From positions 1-34,307 of the forward strand of contig CAMXYS010000004.1 in the NCBI GenBank assembly GCA_947253135.1: DNA of 34,307 nucleotides. Direction: 5' to 3'. Source of the DNA: an uncultured Clostridia bacterium (GTDB lineage Bacteria > Bacillota > Clostridia > Saccharofermentanales > Fastidiosipilaceae). A model generated the notes under the pieces. The model did no database searches and was not told the DNA's origin. It saw only the letters and a program-made list of their open reading frames with translations. Position numbers and translations under genes: made by a program. Below are positions 15,666-24,124 of this stretch, piece after piece. Within the stretch, counting starts at the first letter, position 1, and every line of letters begins with the position of its first letter.

Positions 15666-15907
15666 TCCTTTAGCTAGATTTTATTATGACCTGTCGAAGC
15701 GAACGGGACTTAACAGATTATGACCTGGTTATTGGCGGCGTTGCTAACGACCGGGTGTTTAATACAGTGGAGTTGTTCTTTGACGGTCTGATTGATAAAC
15801 AAGAAGCCATTAAGCGTTTACGTTTTGAAAAGCCAAATTTACAGCTCTGCTTCCGTACAGCAAGAGCCTTGGCCTTACTAACATTTGAAAGAAGTGAAAC
15901 GATATGA
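15662..15907 (+). pseudogene. DUF3990 gene with deleted N-terminal half
   Basis: Reading from the coupled ATG at 15662 gives M-I-L-stop, then in the same frame LDFIMTCRSERDLTDYDLVI continuing to GGVANDRVFNTVELFFDGLI and FERSETI. The second part is the C-terminal half of DUF3990 (ADP-ribosyltransferase-like clan). Intact members of about 160 residues start MILYHGS and have a (W)LDF segment mid-protein. The observed TAG is what an in-frame deletion would give by joining TA of the Tyr4 codon to G of the Trp codon. The N-terminal part with the expected NAD-binding residues is missing, so no active enzyme is expected. A shorter product from the ATG at 15686 could still be made. Confidence 0.7.
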
Positions 15908-16212
15908 GGGCGAATCCCACTTTACTGCAAAGAAAATACACACGTGTAATCAAGTGTTTTGCCTTGCAACAACAGATTCCCTTATCAGCAGCACTCGATT
16001 TGTTCTACCGCTCTGATCTTTACTGGCTCATGCGAGAGGGTGTATCCGATCTGCACTGTATGAGTGAAGAATATCTGGCCGAAGAACTGCGACAAGAATA
16101 TGCTAAGGCGGCCAAGACCAAGAAACCACGGTCCACGGATCAAAACAATCCTAACAGCCGCCCCACCCCACTACACCAGGGGGCACTCTTTTTCTGCCCA
16201 TCGCTAGGCTAA
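15904..16212 (+). CDS. DUF3791 protein (second of two)
   Basis: A 102-residue protein starting inside the ATGA overlap with the DUF3990 remnant. NPTLLQRKYTRVIKCFALQQ and LDFVYRS-like helix followed by LMREGVSDLHCMSEEYLAEE are the second DUF3791-type helical module. The last ~30 residues (from about KKPRSTDQ) are polar and Pro-rich and look like run-on beyond the normal family end. With the first DUF3791 gene it forms the usual trio around DUF3990. Confidence 0.72.
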   Translation: MRANPTLLQRKYTRVIKCFALQQQIPLSAALDLFYRSDLYWLMREGVSDLHCMSEEYLAEELRQEYAKAAKTKKPRSTDQNNPNSRPTPLHQGALFFCPSLG

Positions 16213-16289
16213 TCTCCCCCTTCAAACCGCCAACCAGTTAGGCTACAATACTGATGACTAAGCCGCTAAACGGCCCTGCGAGGTTTGCC

Positions 16290-17339
16290 ATGAAAATTTC
16301 CGTATTGTTACCTTTTTTCAATGAGGAAAAACAAATCCCCCTTACCCTAGAGGCTGTTGAACAGGCTCTCATCGACCTGCCGACAAAATTGAAACAAAAA
16401 CCGGAAAATTTAAGCTACGAAATAATCTGCATTGACGACGGATCATCCGACCGGACCGGCTCTGTTCTAGCAACAGAAGCCGCTAAACGCCCCGGCCTGA
16501 AAATCCTTTACTTTTCCAGAAACTTTGGCAAGGAAGCTGCTATCTGCGCCGGCTTGGATGCCGTTTCCGGTGACTGTGCCATCCTCATGGACGGCGACCT
16601 CCAGCATCCGCCCTCCTACTTTCCGACCATGGTCAACTTGTGGCAACAAGGTTATGAGGTGGTCGAAGGCGTCAAGCAGGAGCGCCAAAACGAGAGCCGA
16701 TTTTCGCGCTGGGCGGCTAACCTTTTTTATGGTCTTTTCCACCGTCTGGGCGGACTTGAGCTGAAAAATGCTTCTGACTTTAAACTCCTCGATAAAAAGG
16801 TCGTAATGGCCTGGCAAACTTTAAATGAAAGAGAAACCTTTTTCCGGGGTCTCTCCGCCTGGCTTGGTTTTAAACGCACCAGCTTTGAATTTGAGGTTGC
16901 TGACCGGACCGTCGGTCAAGGCAAGTGGAAATTAAAAAATCTGCTTAAACTCAGCATCACGGCTATCACTTCTTTTTCGGCCAGACCCCTCCACCTAATC
17001 GCCGGTCTGGGTCTTATTTGTCTTGTCGGGAGCTTTATTCTGATGATCCAAACCCTGGTCCGCTTTTTTATGGGGCGGGCAGCCGGCGGTTTTACCACCG
17101 TCATCCTGTTACAACTGCTGATTGGTGGGGCCATTATGCTGAGCCTGGGACTGATCGGCATCTACCTTGGCCGCATCTACGATGAGATCAAGGGGCGGCC
17201 TCGTTATCTAATCAGAGATGTAAGAGAGTCGGCCGCAGACGGGCAAGTGACGAGCGCGGGCCAAGCGGGACTCGGGCTAACAAGCGGGCAAGTGGATCGA
17301 TCTGAAGTTATCTCTCCTTCTTCTGACGGTCCGGACTAA
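16290..17339 (+). CDS. Family 2 glycosyltransferase with two C-terminal membrane helices
   Basis: The ATG at 16290 is preferred (GAGG about 9 nt upstream, product starting MKISVLLPFFNEE); an ATG 36 nt earlier lacks a ribosome site. The 349-residue protein has the GT2 core: LPFFNEEKQIPLTLE, IDDGSSDRTG, the donor-site MDGDLQHPPSYF and FRGLSAWLGF. Two membrane helices near 232-258 and 268-295 end in GIYLGRIYDEIKGRPRYLI, diagnostic of the polyprenyl-phosphate sugar transferases (GtrB/YkcC/ArnC-like). It probably links a nucleotide-sugar to undecaprenyl phosphate at the inner membrane face. Its stop overlaps that of the convergent PHP gene. Confidence 0.88.
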   Translation: MKISVLLPFFNEEKQIPLTLEAVEQALIDLPTKLKQKPENLSYEIICIDDGSSDRTGSVLATEAAKRPGLKILYFSRNFGKEAAICAGLDAVSGDCAILMDGDLQHPPSYFPTMVNLWQQGYEVVEGVKQERQNESRFSRWAANLFYGLFHRLGGLELKNASDFKLLDKKVVMAWQTLNERETFFRGLSAWLGFKRTSFEFEVADRTVGQGKWKLKNLLKLSITAITSFSARPLHLIAGLGLICLVGSFILMIQTLVRFFMGRAAGGFTTVILLQLLIGGAIMLSLGLIGIYLGRIYDEIKGRPRYLIRDVRESAADGQVTSAGQAGLGLTSGQVDRSEVISPSSDGPD

Positions 17340-18226
17340 CGGCCCGGAGCCAGGCCCACTAAATCGCCAAAGTCCGTCTCCGCCCTAAACAAGCTCAGGC
17401 CCGGTTTGTAGCTGCCATGATAGTCACTGCCACCGGTTTTTAAGAGGCCTAACCGGTCTCCTGCCGCTGCCACCTGTGGCCAAATCTCAGCCGGCGTCTC
17501 ACCATGAACAACCTCCACCCCCAACAGACCTAGCGCCTGTAATTCTACCAGCCGGTCAAGCGGCACCGCCGACTTATAAGGATGGGCCAAGACCGGGACA
17601 CCACCGGCCTCTAAAATCGATGCCAAGGCCTCCTCAATCGGCGACCGGTGCCGCTCCACATAGCCCGGTTTTCCCTCGCCCAGCAACTGGTCAAAGACTT
17701 CCGCGACAGAAGCAAAATAGCCCCGGTCTACAAACAGGCGGGCCAGGTGGGGACGCCCCCCGTTTTTCCCACCTGCCGCCTGCCTTAATTCTCCGGCTGT
17801 AACCGGAAAACCTAGCTTCGTCAAATGTTGACACATCCTGACATTGCGCTCAGCCCGGGCCGCCGCCTGCTCTTCTAAATAGGGGCGGATAGCAGCCTCA
17901 CCACCCAAAGGAAAATAAGCTAAAAGATGAACTTCTTTGGCAAAAGCCGTCACACTTAACTCCACTCCCGGAATCAGGCGAGGGACCGGTTTATCCCACC
18001 TGGTCGCTTCGACCTCTAAGGCCTTGGCAAAATCAGCTAAACCTGACAGGGTGTCGTGGTCTGTTAAGGCTACCGTTTTTAAGCCGGCAGCAACCACTTT
18101 TGCGGCCAGAACTGGTGGCCGGTCACTCCCATCCGAGGCCGTGCTATGAAAATGTAAGTCAAAGGCTCCCTCTGCCAGCCTGCTGGCCAGTAACCGAAGA
18201 CCCTGGTCTCTATCTCCTTTTGCCAT
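17336..18226 (-). CDS. PHP-domain phosphoesterase
   Basis: A 296-residue protein with the PHP metal-binding motifs in order: DLHFHSTASDGS near 23, LTDHDTLSG near 55, GVELSVTA near 87, HLLAYF, VLAHPYKS near 215, and GGSDYHGSYKPG near 267. This set matches the YciV/TrpH-type phosphoesterases, some of which are 3'-5' nucleotide bisphosphate or 5'-3' RNA exonucleases; substrate cannot be decided. GAAGG about 10 nt before the ATG supports the start. The gene overlaps the last 4 nt of the convergent glycosyltransferase. Confidence 0.85.
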   Translation of the reverse strand: MAKGDRDQGLRLLASRLAEGAFDLHFHSTASDGSDRPPVLAAKVVAAGLKTVALTDHDTLSGLADFAKALEVEATRWDKPVPRLIPGVELSVTAFAKEVHLLAYFPLGGEAAIRPYLEEQAAARAERNVRMCQHLTKLGFPVTAGELRQAAGGKNGGRPHLARLFVDRGYFASVAEVFDQLLGEGKPGYVERHRSPIEEALASILEAGGVPVLAHPYKSAVPLDRLVELQALGLLGVEVVHGETPAEIWPQVAAAGDRLGLLKTGGSDYHGSYKPGLSLFRAETDFGDLVGLAPGR

Positions 18227-18300
18227 TTTTATCTGCCTTCTTTTGCTCTGTATCCAACCTGTTCAAATTTGATCTAAGCATCATCTAACCTCCCCATTAT

Positions 18301-18330
18301 AAAAAAGGCCCCGCTAAAATGCAGGGCCCC
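18301..18330 (-). terminator. Intrinsic terminator of the EF-G-like gene
   Basis: GGCCCTGC pairs with GCGGGGCC (8 bp, loop ATTTTA), followed on the minus strand by TTTTTT. Confidence 0.85.
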
Positions 18331-18393
18331 AAAACAGGATATCCTTTTTATTGTTCTATGTCTCAACTTAAAGAAGTCTCACTTTAAGTAGGT

Positions 18394-20457
18394 TTAGTCC
18401 GCTTGTCGGGCGGCAATGACCTTTTCGGCAACAACCGACGGAGCCGGCTCATAACGACAAAATTCAATTGTGTACCAACCGCGCCCCTGGGTCATGGCCC
18501 GCAAGTCAGTGGCATAGCGCCCCATCTCAGACGTCGGCACCTCCGCCTCAATCACATTCATCTCACCCTTGTGCTCTATGCCTAGGATCCGCCCGCGGCG
18601 TTGGGACAAGTCGCCCATAATATCACCCATGTCGTTGTCCGGCACATGGACCTCCACCTTGCTGAAAGGTTCGAGCAAAATCGGGTCAGCCTGGGGAATG
18701 CCGTTGCGGTAGGCCAGGCGGGCAGCCGATTTGAAGGCCATTTCTGAAGAATCAACATCGTGGTAAGAGCCGTCGACCAAGGTTGCCTTCAAACCCACCA
18801 TAGGGAAACCGGCTAAAACACCTTCCTGGATAGCCTCCTCCAAGCCCTTTTCCACCGCCGGGAAGTAGGACTTGGGCACCGCCCCGCCAAACACCTTTTC
18901 TTCAAAGACCAGACCATCTGCATCACAGGGCTCAAACTCAATCCAAACATCACCATACTGGCCATGTCCGCCGGTTTGCTTCTTGTACTTACCCTGAATT
19001 TTGATCTTCTTGCGGATCGTCTCCCGGTAGGGGACACGAGGCTCTGACAAGACCGCCTCCACCTTGTATTTATTCTTCAGCTTGGAGCACAAGACATCCA
19101 GCTGTAATTCACCCAAACCGGATAAAATCAGCTGCTTGGTCTCAGCATTATTTTCTAATTTAAAGGTAGGATCTTCGTCTGCCAGCTTATTTAAGCCGCT
19201 GACGATCTTTTCTTCCTCACCCTTGACGACCGGAGTAATAGCTCGACCCAAGGATGGCTCCGGGAAGACGATGCGGGTCAGGCGAACCGGTTTGTCCCGG
19301 TTAGACAGAGTGTCACCTGTCTTGGTCACATCCAGCTTGGTGATGGCACCGATATCGCCGGGGGCGATATAGTCACAGGGAGTTTGCTCCTTGCCGATGA
19401 CCGTACTCAAACCGCTGATGCGCTCATCTTGATCACGGTCGAAATTGTAGACTGTGCTGCCGTTCTTTAATTTACCGGAATAAATTCGCACCAGACTGAT
19501 CCGGCCGACAAAGGGGTCAGCAATCGTCTTAAAAACAAAGGCGGCCAAAGGACCTTCCGGATCCGGGAGCAATTGCAAGGGCTCGCCGTTTGCCGTAATG
19601 GCACTGACCGGCTTATGTTCAGAAGAAGGCGGCATATAGCGCCTGATGTTATCCATCAAGAAACGGACGCCCTTGTTATCGGTGGCCGAACCGAGGAAGA
19701 CGGGGATAATGTGGCCGCCCTTAATCCGCTCGGTCAAACCTTGGCGGATTTCAGCCGTTGTAAAGGCATCCTCAGCAAAATAACGCTCCAAAAATTCATC
19801 ACTGCTCTCAGCAATCTGCTCGATGATGGCATCGTACATAAAGACGACATTGTCGTGCATCTCAGCCGGAATGTCACAGGCCTCCGCCTCACCGGCCGCA
19901 TTAAAGCGATAGCCCTTCAATTCGACCACATTCACAAAACCGACAAACTGCTCATTTTCAATAATCGGCAGCTGAATCGCCGTGGCACTGCGGCCGACAT
20001 GCGTTCTGATCTCCGCCAGCGTTTTATTAAAATCAGCGTTGGGGTCGTCCATCTTGTTGACAAAAAAGCTGTAGGGCAAGCCCTGTGTCTCAGCAAAGCG
20101 GACTGATTTTTCCACACCGACCGTTACACCGGAACGGCCGCTGACATTGATGACAGCCGTATCGGCTACCCTCAGCCCCTGCATAACCTCGCCCATAAAG
20201 TCAAAGTCACCCGGTGTATCGATCACATTAAAGACCACATCCCCATATACACAGCTGGCAACACTGGTGTTGATGCTGATATGGCGGCGCTGTTCTTCCG
20301 GATCAAAATCCATAACGGCGCTGCCGTCTTTGGACTTGCCCAGTCTTTTAATGGCACCGGCGTTATATAAAATCGCCTCCGCCAATGAAGTTTTCCCCGA
20401 GCCGCTGTGCCCGAGGATCGCCACATTACGAATTTGCGATGCAGGATAGTTTTTCAT
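18394..20457 (-). CDS. EF-G-like translational GTPase (FusA2-type paralogue)
   Basis: I start at the ATG at 20457 (GGGGGA about 6 nt upstream), giving 687 residues. G1 is GHSGSGKT (16-23) instead of the AHIDAGKT of true EF-G, G3 is DTPGDFDF and G4 is NKMD. Domain IV carries GGHGQYGDVWIEFEP and ends with the EF-G C-terminal fold (LSQRRGRILGIE). These differences place it in the EF-G-like group often called FusA2, found next to a normal fusA in many Bacillota; its role is not settled and it need not translocate ribosomes. It is a single-gene unit with its own terminator. Confidence 0.88.
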   Translation of the reverse strand: MKNYPASQIRNVAILGHSGSGKTSLAEAILYNAGAIKRLGKSKDGSAVMDFDPEEQRRHISINTSVASCVYGDVVFNVIDTPGDFDFMGEVMQGLRVADTAVINVSGRSGVTVGVEKSVRFAETQGLPYSFFVNKMDDPNADFNKTLAEIRTHVGRSATAIQLPIIENEQFVGFVNVVELKGYRFNAAGEAEACDIPAEMHDNVVFMYDAIIEQIAESSDEFLERYFAEDAFTTAEIRQGLTERIKGGHIIPVFLGSATDNKGVRFLMDNIRRYMPPSSEHKPVSAITANGEPLQLLPDPEGPLAAFVFKTIADPFVGRISLVRIYSGKLKNGSTVYNFDRDQDERISGLSTVIGKEQTPCDYIAPGDIGAITKLDVTKTGDTLSNRDKPVRLTRIVFPEPSLGRAITPVVKGEEEKIVSGLNKLADEDPTFKLENNAETKQLILSGLGELQLDVLCSKLKNKYKVEAVLSEPRVPYRETIRKKIKIQGKYKKQTGGHGQYGDVWIEFEPCDADGLVFEEKVFGGAVPKSYFPAVEKGLEEAIQEGVLAGFPMVGLKATLVDGSYHDVDSSEMAFKSAARLAYRNGIPQADPILLEPFSKVEVHVPDNDMGDIMGDLSQRRGRILGIEHKGEMNVIEAEVPTSEMGRYATDLRAMTQGRGWYTIEFCRYEPAPSVVAEKVIAARQAD

Positions 20458-20723
20458 ATCCGTTCCCCCAATCTTTCTGATGTTGCGTGATACGTTCACC
20501 GCCTATTTTACTATTCATCTTGCATAAAATCCATATTTTTTATTTCTATATTTAGTTCACTTGTCACAAACAGACTTTATTGTTATTAGAAAATCTTGAT
20601 TTTGACTGATTTGGGGAAAGAAAAATGGAAAGTTGCTTGAATTGCTTAAAGGCACACCACCACGACCGGATATCGTTTAGGCCTTGCTAGTGGCTTGCTT
20701 GTGTAAATCTCTTTCTCTTTTAT
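20458..20723. other. Gene-free interval before the EF-G-like gene
   Basis: An A+T-rich interval between two minus-strand genes. GTGACA followed 17 nt later by AATAAA (minus strand, near 20541-20569) could be a weak promoter for the EF-G-like gene. I see no other structure or ORF. Confidence 0.4.
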
Positions 20724-20757
20724 AAAAGCCCTGAAACGCTCTGTTCCAGGGCTTTTT
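20724..20757 (-). terminator. Intrinsic terminator (bidirectional) after the 20795 gene
   Basis: AAAAGCCCTG pairs with CAGGGCTTTT around a loop that itself can pair GAAC/GTTT. T residues follow on both strands. Confidence 0.75.
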
Positions 20758-20794
20758 AATTGTGCTGCTACCGATTTAATAGCCCGCATTAGAT

Positions 20795-21271
20795 TTATTT
20801 TTTAAATTTCAGATTGCAGGCAAGGCATACATTCCGATTAAGTCGCTGAACTTGACCGCAGGCAGAACATTTGCCTTTATCCTCATCTTGTGGAATTAAT
20901 CTTGCTGTTCCGCTCTCAGCCGGTAACGGGCCGGGCTCTTTGCCTTCACCTTGAGACTCAGGCTGGCCTTCTTCTTTAGGGGCAGATTTTACCGGGGCTA
21001 TTGTTTCTGCAAGGTTTGTTGCCGAGGTTATTGTTTCTGCAAGGCTTGTCGACTTGCCATCAGACCCTAAGGAAAAAAGTGCCAACTCTTTGGCCGCAGA
21101 GGCATCCGCGGCAATCGCAGCAAGAGCAGACAAGACAGAGCTTATAAAATAAGTTAGTGCAACAATTATTAAACTCGAAACAAGCGCAGTCGCAAAAACG
21201 AGTCCATTAAAAGAGCGCTCAAGTGTAAACCGTATGCCCCGCTTAACACCGGGCTCCCCGCAGTTTGCCAA
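20795..21271 (-). CDS. Single-pass membrane protein with C-terminal zinc ribbon
   Basis: A 158-residue protein: membrane helix at about 24-50 (LVFATALVSSLIIVALTYFI...), a Ser/Thr/Ala-rich section with a short internal repeat (LAETIxxxxxLAETIAPVKS), a Pro/Glu/Gly linker, and a CSACG...CLAC zinc ribbon at the C-terminus. The family is not recognised. The repeat is also present at DNA level (a 20-nt unit near 20999-21045), suggesting recent slippage duplication. It resembles in design the other zinc-ribbon membrane proteins in this window, but with the ribbon at the opposite end. Confidence 0.6.
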   Translation of the reverse strand: MANCGEPGVKRGIRFTLERSFNGLVFATALVSSLIIVALTYFISSVLSALAAIAADASAAKELALFSLGSDGKSTSLAETITSATNLAETIAPVKSAPKEEGQPESQGEGKEPGPLPAESGTARLIPQDEDKGKCSACGQVQRLNRNVCLACNLKFKK

Positions 21272-21332
21272 ACCGACGACTTCTGGCGTATAATGACCAC
21301 TGTTCTAATTTGCAGTTTGCAAGTTAGCTAAC

Positions 21333-21404
21333 GCCTCGGTGGCCTAATGGATAAGGCAACAGTTTCCGGAGCTGTTGATACGGGTTCGATTCCTGTCCGG
21401 GGTA
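21333..21404 (+). tRNA. tRNA-Arg (anticodon CCG)
   Basis: A full cloverleaf: acceptor GCCTCGG with CCGGGGT (two G-U pairs), D-arm GCCT/AGGC, anticodon stem ACAGT/GCTGT with loop TTCCGGA (anticodon CCG at loop positions 3-5), T-arm ACGGG/CCTGT with TTCGATT, and discriminator A at 21404. The 3' CCA is not encoded (GGA follows). The anticodon reads codon CGG. A terminator follows directly. Confidence 0.93.
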
Positions 21405-21410
21405 GGACAA

Positions 21411-21446
21411 AAAGCCTTGAAACTTAGCCGTTTCAGGGCTTTTTCT
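21411..21446 (+). terminator. Intrinsic terminator of the tRNA-Arg gene
   Basis: AAAGCCTTGAAAC pairs with GTTTCAGGGCTTT (13 bp, 6-nt loop), followed by TTT. Its stem resembles the terminator at 20724-20757. Confidence 0.8.
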
Positions 21447-21522
21447 TATGATTTAACCGCCTTTTTCGACAGTGGATGGCCGGCTGTAAAAGCACCAGAC
21501 ACAACAGGCAGTCGGAGCAAGA

Positions 21523-22884
21523 ATGGACTTCATTATGACTAACAATCAAATAAGAGAACACCGGTATATCCAACAATTAATGGACTTTATTGACCGGTCG
21601 CCTTGTATGTATCAAGCCATTGAGCAAGCTACAGCAAGGCTCGCTGCGGCCGGCTTTACTGCCTTAGACCCGGCTGTCCCCTGGCAGCCGGAGCCCGGCC
21701 AAGGCTATTATCTGACCCCCGGAGACAGCGCCTTAATTGCCTTTTATCCGGCGGCTTCTCCAAGCGCCCCCCTTCGCCTGATCGGCACACACAGCGACTC
21801 GCCCGCCCTTAAAATAAAAGACCGGCCCTGCTTTAAAAGAGAAGGGACTATGCAAATCAATGTTGAACCCTATGGCGGCTTGATTATGCGCAGTTGGCTG
21901 GACCGCCCTCTAGGCTTGGCGGGTCGACTGGTCATCGCTCGCAACGGGCACCCTGAGTGCATCAACATAGCCATTGAAGAAGATCTTTTTGTCATCCCCA
22001 GCCTCGCCATCCATATGGATCGGGCGGTCAACCAAGAAGGCGGAATTGCCGCCCAAAATGCCTTGATCCCCATCTATGACTTGGCCGGCGCAGGCAGTGG
22101 CGATGGCAGTCCGGCAGCGGATCAGCTCTTTGCCGATTTGGCTGATCGCCTGGAACTGAAGGTGGACGACATCATCGGTCATGACTTATTTTTATTCCCC
22201 CGCGAACAGGCCTGCCTGGTCGGGCGAAGTCAGGACCTTTTGTCAGCGCCTCGTATCGATAACTTGGCCATGGTTGACGCCGCTCTGACCGCCTTGCTGA
22301 ACACATCACTTCAATCAAGTGAAGGTAAACCGGCTGCACCTGACTGCCACCGGGTTGTCGTCGTCACCGATTGTGAAGAAATCGGCAGCAGCACCCGCAC
22401 CGGGGCCGACAGCATGACCGTGCACAATATACTCAAGCGAATTTGCCTCAGTTTAGGTGGCTCGGAGGAGGCGTTTTGGCAGTCGCTGGCCCGCGGCTTC
22501 CTCCTCTCCTGTGATGCCGCCCACGCCGTCCATCCCGCTTTTTCGGATGTCGCCGACCCAACCAACCGCCCCCGCTTAAATCAGGGGCCCGTTATCAAAA
22601 CAGCCGCTGCCCGTAGTTATGCCACCGACGGTTACAGTGCTGCCGTTGTCCGGCTGCTGGCCCGGACTGCCCGGGTTCCCCTGCAAACCTTTCACAATCA
22701 CTCCGACCGGCGTGGTGGCAGTACTATCGGACCCTTGGCAGAACGCTGGTTGACCTTGCCCGGAGCCGACATCGGCAATCCGCTCTTGGCCATGCACGCA
22801 GTCCGCGAACTGGCCGGCACAAAGGACCACCTGTGGATGATCCGCCTGCTGACAACTTTTTTTGCCGACTCGACCGCTCTTTAA
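21523..22884 (+). CDS. M18-family aspartyl-type aminopeptidase
   Basis: A 453-residue protein with a GGAG ribosome site 6 nt before the ATG. M18 features: RLIGTHSDSPALKIK (first zinc His and the Asp), GGLIMRSWLDRPLGLAGR, the mid-protein RIDNLAMVDAAL, catalytic Glu pair in VTDCEEIGSS, SCDAAHAVHP, and the C-terminal zinc His in FHNHSDRRGGSTIGP. These are dinuclear-zinc cytosolic aminopeptidases removing acidic N-terminal residues. All expected metal ligands look intact and length is normal. It lies downstream of the tRNA and upstream of the dus gene. Confidence 0.92.
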   Translation: MDFIMTNNQIREHRYIQQLMDFIDRSPCMYQAIEQATARLAAAGFTALDPAVPWQPEPGQGYYLTPGDSALIAFYPAASPSAPLRLIGTHSDSPALKIKDRPCFKREGTMQINVEPYGGLIMRSWLDRPLGLAGRLVIARNGHPECINIAIEEDLFVIPSLAIHMDRAVNQEGGIAAQNALIPIYDLAGAGSGDGSPAADQLFADLADRLELKVDDIIGHDLFLFPREQACLVGRSQDLLSAPRIDNLAMVDAALTALLNTSLQSSEGKPAAPDCHRVVVVTDCEEIGSSTRTGADSMTVHNILKRICLSLGGSEEAFWQSLARGFLLSCDAAHAVHPAFSDVADPTNRPRLNQGPVIKTAAARSYATDGYSAAVVRLLARTARVPLQTFHNHSDRRGGSTIGPLAERWLTLPGADIGNPLLAMHAVRELAGTKDHLWMIRLLTTFFADSTAL

Positions 22885-22967
22885 CTCGCCCGACCCTTGC
22901 AAAAACTGAAAAAAGAGCTTTAACCTGCTGTCGAAGCACTGCTAACAACCTTTAATCAAGCAAAAAT

Positions 22968-24080
22968 ATGGATAATAAATTAAAACAAAACATAACCGCT
23001 ATAAAGTCGATCACCTTACCTAGGATCAATGTGACCCTGCCCAATAACTTGTGGCTGGCTCCCATGGCAGGAACCACCGAGCCTATTTTTCGCGCCCTGT
23101 GTCGTCGCTTCGGCGCCGGCCTCACTGTGACAGAATTGGTGAGTGCTCGCGGCATTCGCTACCACGGGATCACACCTCAACAATATCGATATTTAGAGAT
23201 CTGCCCGGCGGAAAAACCCGTGTTGATCCAATTGTTCGGCTTTGACCCTGAAGATTTCAGACGGGCTGTGGCTGCCATTATGGACCACCCCCTACTCTCT
23301 ACCTGCACCGGCATCGACATCAATATGGGCTGCCCGGTTAAAAAAGTAGTCAAAACCGGCGCCGGATCTGCTCTGATGAAGGCGCCCGCTGTGGCCCGGT
23401 CCATTGTCAAGGCAGTGCAGGCCGAGTTGCAGGGAACCGACAAAAGTATTTCGGTTAAATTCCGCAAGGGTTTTGATCAAGATAGTTGCACCGCTCCGGA
23501 TTTTGCCCTGACCATGGCCGCCGCCGGGGTGGACTTTATATGTGTCCACGGCCGCACCGCCGCCCAACAATATGGTGGCCTGGCCGACCGAAGTGCCATC
23601 GCCAAAACGGTCCGAGCCTTGCGCGCGCGGGGGATTGACCTGCCGGTCATCGCGAACGGGGACATCACCGGTGTTGTAAGCGCCAGACAAACGCTGGCTG
23701 AAACCGGAGCTGACGGCCTGATGGTGGGACGGTCGGCCCAGGGGAATCCCTGGATCTTCCGTGAGTTAGCGGCCGGCCTGACCGGTTATTTTCTGACCGA
23801 TCAAGCGAACCCCTGCTCCGCTGCCGTTCCGGCGGCGCCCCTTGTTGCCCGACCGCCTGAACCGCCGGAGCGGTGTTTTATCATTCTGGAACACTTAGAC
23901 GGCCTCATCGCCCGTTTGGGTGAAAGCTTGGCAGTAAAAGAAATGCGCGGGCAATTAGTCGCTTATTTTAAAGGGCTCCCCGGAGCCGTCGCGATCAGAC
24001 GCCAATGTGTACAGGTTGCTTCGCGGGCAGATGTGGTCGAACTTCTCAACCGGTGGCGAAGGGAGCAGGTGCAGACCTAG
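22968..24080 (+). CDS. tRNA-dihydrouridine synthase
   Basis: A 370-residue flavoprotein of the Dus family. LAPMAGTTEPIFRALCRRFGA near residue 27 is the FMN-binding start, DINMGCPVKKVVKTGAGSALM carries the catalytic Cys near 123, VKFRKGFD, VHGRTAAQQYGGLAD, PVIANGDI and DGLMVGRSAQGNPWIF are the remaining FMN and tRNA contacts. The enzyme reduces uridine in the tRNA D-loop. The last ~90 residues form the helical tRNA-binding domain, with a Pro/Ala-rich insert near 285-300. The ribosome site is weak, and the first ~25 residues are an N-terminal extension. Confidence 0.92.
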   Translation: MDNKLKQNITAIKSITLPRINVTLPNNLWLAPMAGTTEPIFRALCRRFGAGLTVTELVSARGIRYHGITPQQYRYLEICPAEKPVLIQLFGFDPEDFRRAVAAIMDHPLLSTCTGIDINMGCPVKKVVKTGAGSALMKAPAVARSIVKAVQAELQGTDKSISVKFRKGFDQDSCTAPDFALTMAAAGVDFICVHGRTAAQQYGGLADRSAIAKTVRALRARGIDLPVIANGDITGVVSARQTLAETGADGLMVGRSAQGNPWIFRELAAGLTGYFLTDQANPCSAAVPAAPLVARPPEPPERCFIILEHLDGLIARLGESLAVKEMRGQLVAYFKGLPGAVAIRRQCVQVASRADVVELLNRWRREQVQT

Positions 24081-24090
24081 CCGGGTTCTT

Positions 24091-24124
24091 GCGGATCCGG
24101 ATATAGTACTTAGACCGGGTCCGC
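24091..24124. terminator. Hairpin between convergent dus and deoR-type genes
   Basis: GCGGATCCGG pairs with CCGGGTCCGC (10 bp, one G-U, 14-nt loop). Neither strand has a clear T run, so this is at most a weak or factor-assisted terminator. The regulator's stop codon lies in the loop. Confidence 0.45.
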
